Below are positions 62,297-64,000 of a stretch of DNA of 64,000 nt, in pieces. Each line of letters begins with the position of its first letter. Position 1 is the first letter of the stretch. The notes below the pieces were generated by a model. That model saw only the letters and a program-made list of their open reading frames with translations. It was not told where the DNA came from and made no database searches. Made by a program: the position numbers and the translations under genes. Origin of the DNA: Pelomonas sp. Root1444 (GTDB taxonomy: Bacteria; Pseudomonadota; Gammaproteobacteria; Burkholderiales; Burkholderiaceae_C); assembly GCF_001426885.1 (NCBI RefSeq), contig NZ_LMFP01000028.1, forward strand, positions 895,749 through 959,748, written 5' to 3'.

Positions 62297-63832
62297 GTGA
62301 ACACCATCAAACACACCCTCGCCGTCCTCGGCCTGATCACGGCACCGGCTTTTGCCGCCACCCCGGTCAGCATCAACATCGATGCCGGCAAACCCGGCCC
62401 GGTCATCAGCAAGTACGTGTACGGCCAGTTCGCCGAACACCTCGGCACCGGCGTCTACGAAGGCATGTGGGTCGGCACGAAGTCCAGCATCCCCAACACC
62501 CGGGGCTGGCGCAATGACGTCGTCGGCGCACTCAAGGAACTCCATGTGCCGCTGGTGCGCTGGCCGGGCGGCTGCTTCGCCGACACCTACCACTGGCGCG
62601 ACGGCATCGGCCCGCAGGACAAGCGCCCGAGCAACATCTACGGCAGCCACATCGAAGAGATCAACGCCGTCGGCACCCACGAGTTCTTCGACCTGATCGA
62701 GATGATCGGCGCCGACGCCTACGTCAACGGCAACGTCGGTACCGGCAGCGTGCAGGAGATGGCCGACTGGGTCCAGTACATGACTGCGGAAGGTGGCTCG
62801 CCGCTGGCCAGGCTGCGCGCTCTGAACGGGCGCGAGAAACCGTGGAAGGTCGCCTACTTCGGCATCGGCAATGAGTTGTGGGGCTGCGGCGGCAACATGA
62901 AGCCCGACTACTACGCGAACCTGTACAGCAACTACGAGCACTTCCTGTGGGCGCCTGAGAAGTCCCGGCCGAAGATGATCGCCAGCGGCGGCAGCGGCTT
63001 CGACACGGCGTGGACCCAGGTCCTGAGCAAGGAACTGAAGGGCCGCACGATCGGCATCACCGTCCACCAGTACACCGTCCCGACCGGCAACTGGGAAGTC
63101 AAGGGCAAGGACCTCGGCTTCAAGGAAGGCGAGTGGATCTCGACGCTGGCCAACACCTTGAAGATGGATCAGCTGATCAAGGACCACGTGGCCGTGCTGG
63201 ACAAGAGCGACCCCGAGAAGAAGATCGGACTGATGGTCGACGAGTGGGGCACCTGGTATGACGAAGCGGGCGCCAGAAGCGCGCTGTTCCAGCAGAACTC
63301 CCTGCGCGACGCGCTCGTGGCGGCGCTGAACTTCCACATCTTCCATGAGCACGCCGAGCGGGTCACGCTGACCACCATCGCGCAGATGGTCAACGTCCTG
63401 CAGGCGATGATCCTGACGGACAAGGAGAAGATGGTCCTGACCCCGACGTACTACACGTTCCAGATGTATGCGCCGTTCCAGGATGCCAAGTCGCTGCCGC
63501 TGGCCATCGCCGACAACACCAGCTACACGCTCGGCACCACGACCATTCCTGGCGTGAGCGCTTCTGCGGCCCGCGCCAAGGACGGCAAGGTCTACCTGTC
63601 GCTGGTCAACACCGACCCGCACAAGGCGGTCGATGTCGCCGTCAACGTCAGCGGCACGAAGGTCAACGGTGCAGCCGGCAAGGTGCTGACCTCGGCCGCG
63701 ATGGACGCGCACAACACGTTCCAGAACCCGCAGGTCATCAAGCCGGCGGCGTTCAGCGCACGTGCCGCGGGCGGCAAGCTGTCGATCAAGGTGCCTGCCA
63801 AGGCCGTGATGGTGGTCGCCTTGGAGGAGTGA
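62297..63832 (+). CDS. Secreted alpha-L-arabinofuranosidase, GH51
   Basis: 511 residues, GTG start. A clear signal peptide (to PAFAAT) is notable because many bacterial GH51 enzymes are intracellular. GH51 pattern: ISKYVYGQFAEHLGTGVYEG, VRWPGGCFADTYHW, acid/base Glu in FGIGNELWGCGG, nucleophile Glu in VDEWGTWYDE, and VNVLQAMILT. A beta-sandwich domain ends the protein. It should cleave terminal arabinofuranose from arabinan and arabinoxylan. Last gene of the GH43-GH43-GH51 group. Confidence 0.93.
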   Translation: MNTIKHTLAVLGLITAPAFAATPVSINIDAGKPGPVISKYVYGQFAEHLGTGVYEGMWVGTKSSIPNTRGWRNDVVGALKELHVPLVRWPGGCFADTYHWRDGIGPQDKRPSNIYGSHIEEINAVGTHEFFDLIEMIGADAYVNGNVGTGSVQEMADWVQYMTAEGGSPLARLRALNGREKPWKVAYFGIGNELWGCGGNMKPDYYANLYSNYEHFLWAPEKSRPKMIASGGSGFDTAWTQVLSKELKGRTIGITVHQYTVPTGNWEVKGKDLGFKEGEWISTLANTLKMDQLIKDHVAVLDKSDPEKKIGLMVDEWGTWYDEAGARSALFQQNSLRDALVAALNFHIFHEHAERVTLTTIAQMVNVLQAMILTDKEKMVLTPTYYTFQMYAPFQDAKSLPLAIADNTSYTLGTTTIPGVSASAARAKDGKVYLSLVNTDPHKAVDVAVNVSGTKVNGAAGKVLTSAAMDAHNTFQNPQVIKPAAFSARAAGGKLSIKVPAKAVMVVALEE

Positions 63833-63841
63833 CACATCACA

Positions 63842-63856
63842 CGCGAGCGCCTCGCG
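63842..63856. terminator. Hairpin between convergent genes
   Basis: CGCGAG-CGC-CTCGCG, a 6-bp stem with a 3-base loop between the GH51 stop and the convergent gene's stop. It could terminate both directions, but has no T run on either strand. Confidence 0.35.
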
Positions 63857-63861
63857 AGTGT

Positions 63862-64000
63862 TCAGGAACGCGGCAACCCGCCGATCTGCTGCATCAGCCC
63901 AAGCAGGTCAGGTTGCCCCACTTCGGAGATGATCTTCCCGGCCGAGAGCCGATAGATGTTCAGCGCTTGCACAGCAATCGCCTTGCCGGTGGGAGGCACG
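63862..64000 (-). CDS. SnoaL-like ester cyclase/NTF2-fold protein, C-terminal fragment (5' end outside window)
   Basis: Only the last 45 residues are in the window, including ALNIYRLSAGKIISE, then QPDLLGLMQQIGGLPRS and a stop. The order I-YR-x-GGKI-E...D-LGLMQQ-G is the typical end of SnoaL-like ester cyclases. The beginning of the gene is beyond base 64000, so length, start and domain order cannot be judged. Confidence 0.7.
   Translation of the reverse strand, partial: VPPTGKAIAVQALNIYRLSAGKIISEVGQPDLLGLMQQIGGLPRS

Overview
The window reads as a high-GC betaproteobacterial chromosome, most likely order Burkholderiales near the Roseateles/Rubrivivax/Leptothrix group. This rests on very high GC, strong GC bias at third codon positions, the gene families present (CzcCBA with a CzcI-like protein, BON/hemerythrin/PRC-barrel stress proteins, sbp-cysTWA, cynS with a nitrate-type ABC system) and G/C-rich intergenic hairpins of a type common in that order. 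I saw no rRNA, tRNA, transposase, integrase or CRISPR array. The genus is an inference.

Layout. (1) 1-3337: a cut-off GH27 alpha-galactosidase and a secreted GH2 enzyme. (2) 3418-10645: a heavy-metal RND efflux operon (CzcI-like protein, outer membrane factor, small His-rich membrane protein, adaptor, pump) and a small periplasmic protein. (3) 11015-13731: an unknown protein, a two-domain KaiC-like ATPase and a diguanylate cyclase. (4) 13936-20644: a stress and envelope block (hemerythrin, PRC-barrel, fasciclin, two Crp/Fnr regulators, OmpA and DUF4398 lipoproteins), followed by two overlapping sensor-kinase genes reaching 22338. (5) 22796-32527: a GntR-led operon with an AprA-like flavoprotein, an AprB-like ferredoxin, a HEAT-repeat protein, a seven-iron ferredoxin, an ABC importer whose binding protein carries a NosL-like tail, DUF971, a ferredoxin-NADP reductase and a YeiH-type exporter. 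(6) 32552-36593: an FtsH-like protease, two BON proteins, a ferritin-like protein and a 58-residue DUF3563-like protein with its own promoter and terminator. (7) 36694-40613: a DedA-rhodanese fusion and modB-A-C-E with a ModE box. (8) 40610-44762: a DUF1348 protein and a cyanase operon with its ABC importer. (9) 45069-45950: a lower-GC HEPN-like gene followed by a nested palindrome. (10) 46108-51406: an MFS transporter, a vanadium haloperoxidase-like protein, a hydratase and a NarL-type two-component pair. (11) 51530-56530: sbp-cysTWA, a molbindin and a small hydrolase. (12) 56569-63832: three GH43 enzymes and a GH51 arabinofuranosidase, with paired operator-like palindromes in the divergent promoter; then the tail of a SnoaL-like gene.

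Two themes recur. One is plant cell-wall sugar release, by arabinan and galactan side-chain enzymes at both ends of the window. The other is sulfur, molybdate and nitrogen scavenging through four ABC importers. The least ordinary locus is 22796-32527. It looks like a complete electron-transfer chain (NADPH to reductase to ferredoxins to an AprA-like flavoprotein) together with an importer and a sulfite/sulfate-type exporter. A role in obtaining sulfur from an organosulfur compound is proposed, but this is inference.
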